Assembly (NCBI GenBank): GCA_015163875.1 | Contig: JAAOIH010000011.1 | Span: forward strand, 1 to 37,592 | Length of the DNA stretch: 37,592 nt | From: Bdellovibrionales bacterium | GTDB lineage: Bacteria > Bdellovibrionota > Bdellovibrionia > Bdellovibrionales > UBA1609 | Direction of reading: 5' to 3' | Part shown: positions 36,208 to 37,592 of the stretch, one piece after another | Layout: the number at the start of each line of letters is the position of its first letter | How positions within the stretch are numbered: position 1 is the first letter of the stretch | The notes under the pieces: generated by a model | Told to the model about the DNA's origin: nothing | The model's input: only the letters and a program-made list of their open reading frames with translations | Database searches by the model: none | Made by a program: the position numbers and the translations under genes

Positions 36208-37592
36208 ATGAAAAAGCTGTACAATATTTTATTAATAGACGATGATCCAAGCTTAATTATCGCACTAAAAAGAGCTTTAGAAAATCCTCAATACAAAATA
36301 AAAACAGCAAGCACATATAAAGAGGCTAAAGAAAATTACACAAAAGAATATTTTGACCTAGCTCTTGTAGATCTTTTTTTACCAGACAATGATGGTTTTC
36401 AAATTTTATCTGATTTGCAAAACACAAACACCTTAAGCATTATGCTTTCTGGTCATGCTGATATTGATTCTGCAATAGAGTCAACTAAAAGAGGTGCTTT
36501 TCATTTTATAAAAAAACCTTTTCACTTAAAAGAGATGCTTAGTTTAGTCGACAAGGCGATTAAACAAATTGATTTACAAATAGAAAATACAAAATTAAAA
36601 AATAGCTTAAAAAATAATACTACAAATATTATTGGCAATAGCCCTAAAATTTTAAAAGTATTAGAGCTTGCAAAAAAACTTTCTGAAGTAAATACGACAA
36701 CTTTAATTACTGGAAAAAGCGGAACTGGCAAGGAGTTAATTGCTAGGTATATTCATAATCCAAAAAATTCTCAAGATGATAATTTTTATGCAATTAATTG
36801 TGCCTCACTTCCTCCAGATTTATTAGAAAGTAAATTGTTTGGCCACACAAAGGGTAGTTTTACTGGAGCTTTAAACCAAAGAAAAGGTCTTTTTGAATTA
36901 GCTACTGGTGGAACTTTGTTATTAGACGAAATAGGAGACATGCCGTTAAACTTACAGGTAAAATTACTTAGAGTGTTGCAGGAAAAAGAATTTTCTCAGT
37001 TAGGTTCTAATAAAAAAATAAAAACAAACTTACGAATTTTAACAGCCACTCATATAGATTTAAAAAAAGCTATTGCGCAAAAAAAATTTAGAGAAGATTT
37101 ATATTACAGATTAAATATTATTCCTGTTAATATTCCTAATTTAAAAGATAGGCCTACAGACATTCCGCTGTTAATTAATTATTTTTTAACTAAGTTTATA
37201 AAACAATACAAAAAACCAAAAATAGATATTAGCATTTCTGTTACAAAACAATTAATGGATTATAATTGGCCTGGAAATATTAGAGAGTTAGAAAATTTAA
37301 TAGAAAGACTTGTTGTTTTGCAAAACTCCCCTGTAATTTTATTAAAACATTTGCCTGAAGAATATTTGGTTCAAAGTGAAAATAAATCTATAAAAATTAA
37401 TATTTCAAAAGATGGTGTTAATTTAAAAAATCATTTATTTAATTACGAAAGACAGTGGATTATAGAAGCTTTAAAAGTTACAGGCGGAAACAAAAATCAA
37501 GCAGCAAAATTACTTCAAATAAACCGAACCACTTTAATAGAAAAAATTAAAAAAATGCAAATCCACGCCACATTGCCTTGCCCCAACCCTCC
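36208..37592 (+). CDS. NtrC-type sigma54-dependent response regulator, cut by the window end
   Basis: My translation: receiver MKKLYNILLIDDDPSL..LALVDLFLPDNDG..SGHADI..KKPF; AAA+ GKSGTGKE, GHTKGSFTGA, LLDEIGDMPL, FREDLYYRLNIIP; HTH GGNKNQAAKLLQINRTTLIEKIKKM. No stop before 37592, so absent from the ORF track. Confidence 0.93.
   Translation, partial: MKKLYNILLIDDDPSLIIALKRALENPQYKIKTASTYKEAKENYTKEYFDLALVDLFLPDNDGFQILSDLQNTNTLSIMLSGHADIDSAIESTKRGAFHFIKKPFHLKEMLSLVDKAIKQIDLQIENTKLKNSLKNNTTNIIGNSPKILKVLELAKKLSEVNTTTLITGKSGTGKELIARYIHNPKNSQDDNFYAINCASLPPDLLESKLFGHTKGSFTGALNQRKGLFELATGGTLLLDEIGDMPLNLQVKLLRVLQEKEFSQLGSNKKIKTNLRILTATHIDLKKAIAQKKFREDLYYRLNIIPVNIPNLKDRPTDIPLLINYFLTKFIKQYKKPKIDISISVTKQLMDYNWPGNIRELENLIERLVVLQNSPVILLKHLPEEYLVQSENKSIKINISKDGVNLKNHLFNYERQWIIEALKVTGGNKNQAAKLLQINRTTLIEKIKKMQIHATLPCPNP

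Overview
AT-rich chromosomal window with tightly packed genes. It most resembles a Bdellovibrionota/Deltaproteobacteria-type genome; that is my inference from gene content and order, with no search run. Block 1 (+ strand, 360-8567) is the translation/envelope cluster rpsB-tsf-pyrH-frr-uppS-cdsA-rseP-tsaB-rluD-like. Block 2 (- strand, ~8640-30160) holds an AmpD-like amidase, rpoN, lptB, lptC/ostA-like, an approximately nine-gene island resembling the Glt/Agl (gliding-motility-type) trans-envelope motor (2 ExbD/TolR, 1 ExbB/TolQ, an AgmX/GltG-like TonB-CTD protein, a small secreted protein, two large TPR proteins, two outer-membrane beta-barrel-like proteins), then kdsD, pyrG, kdsB, an FHA-containing sigma54 activator, pfkA, a lipoprotein and a DciA/DUF721-like protein. 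Block 3 holds trmFO (+), glmS and glmU (-), a histidine kinase-like protein with no ATPase domain (+), and an NtrC-type regulator cut by the window end (+). The most interesting points are: (i) the Glt-like island sitting between kdsD and lptC, where many Proteobacteria have kdsC, with no separate lptA; (ii) a densely structured region upstream of rpsB with a tandem hairpin repeat and a 29-bp inverted repeat; (iii) a recurring pattern of short tandem duplications inserted in frame in, or at the ends of, housekeeping genes; (iv) a kinase that ends right after its H-box next to a sigma54 response regulator. No tRNA, rRNA, CRISPR, transposase or phage genes were recognised.
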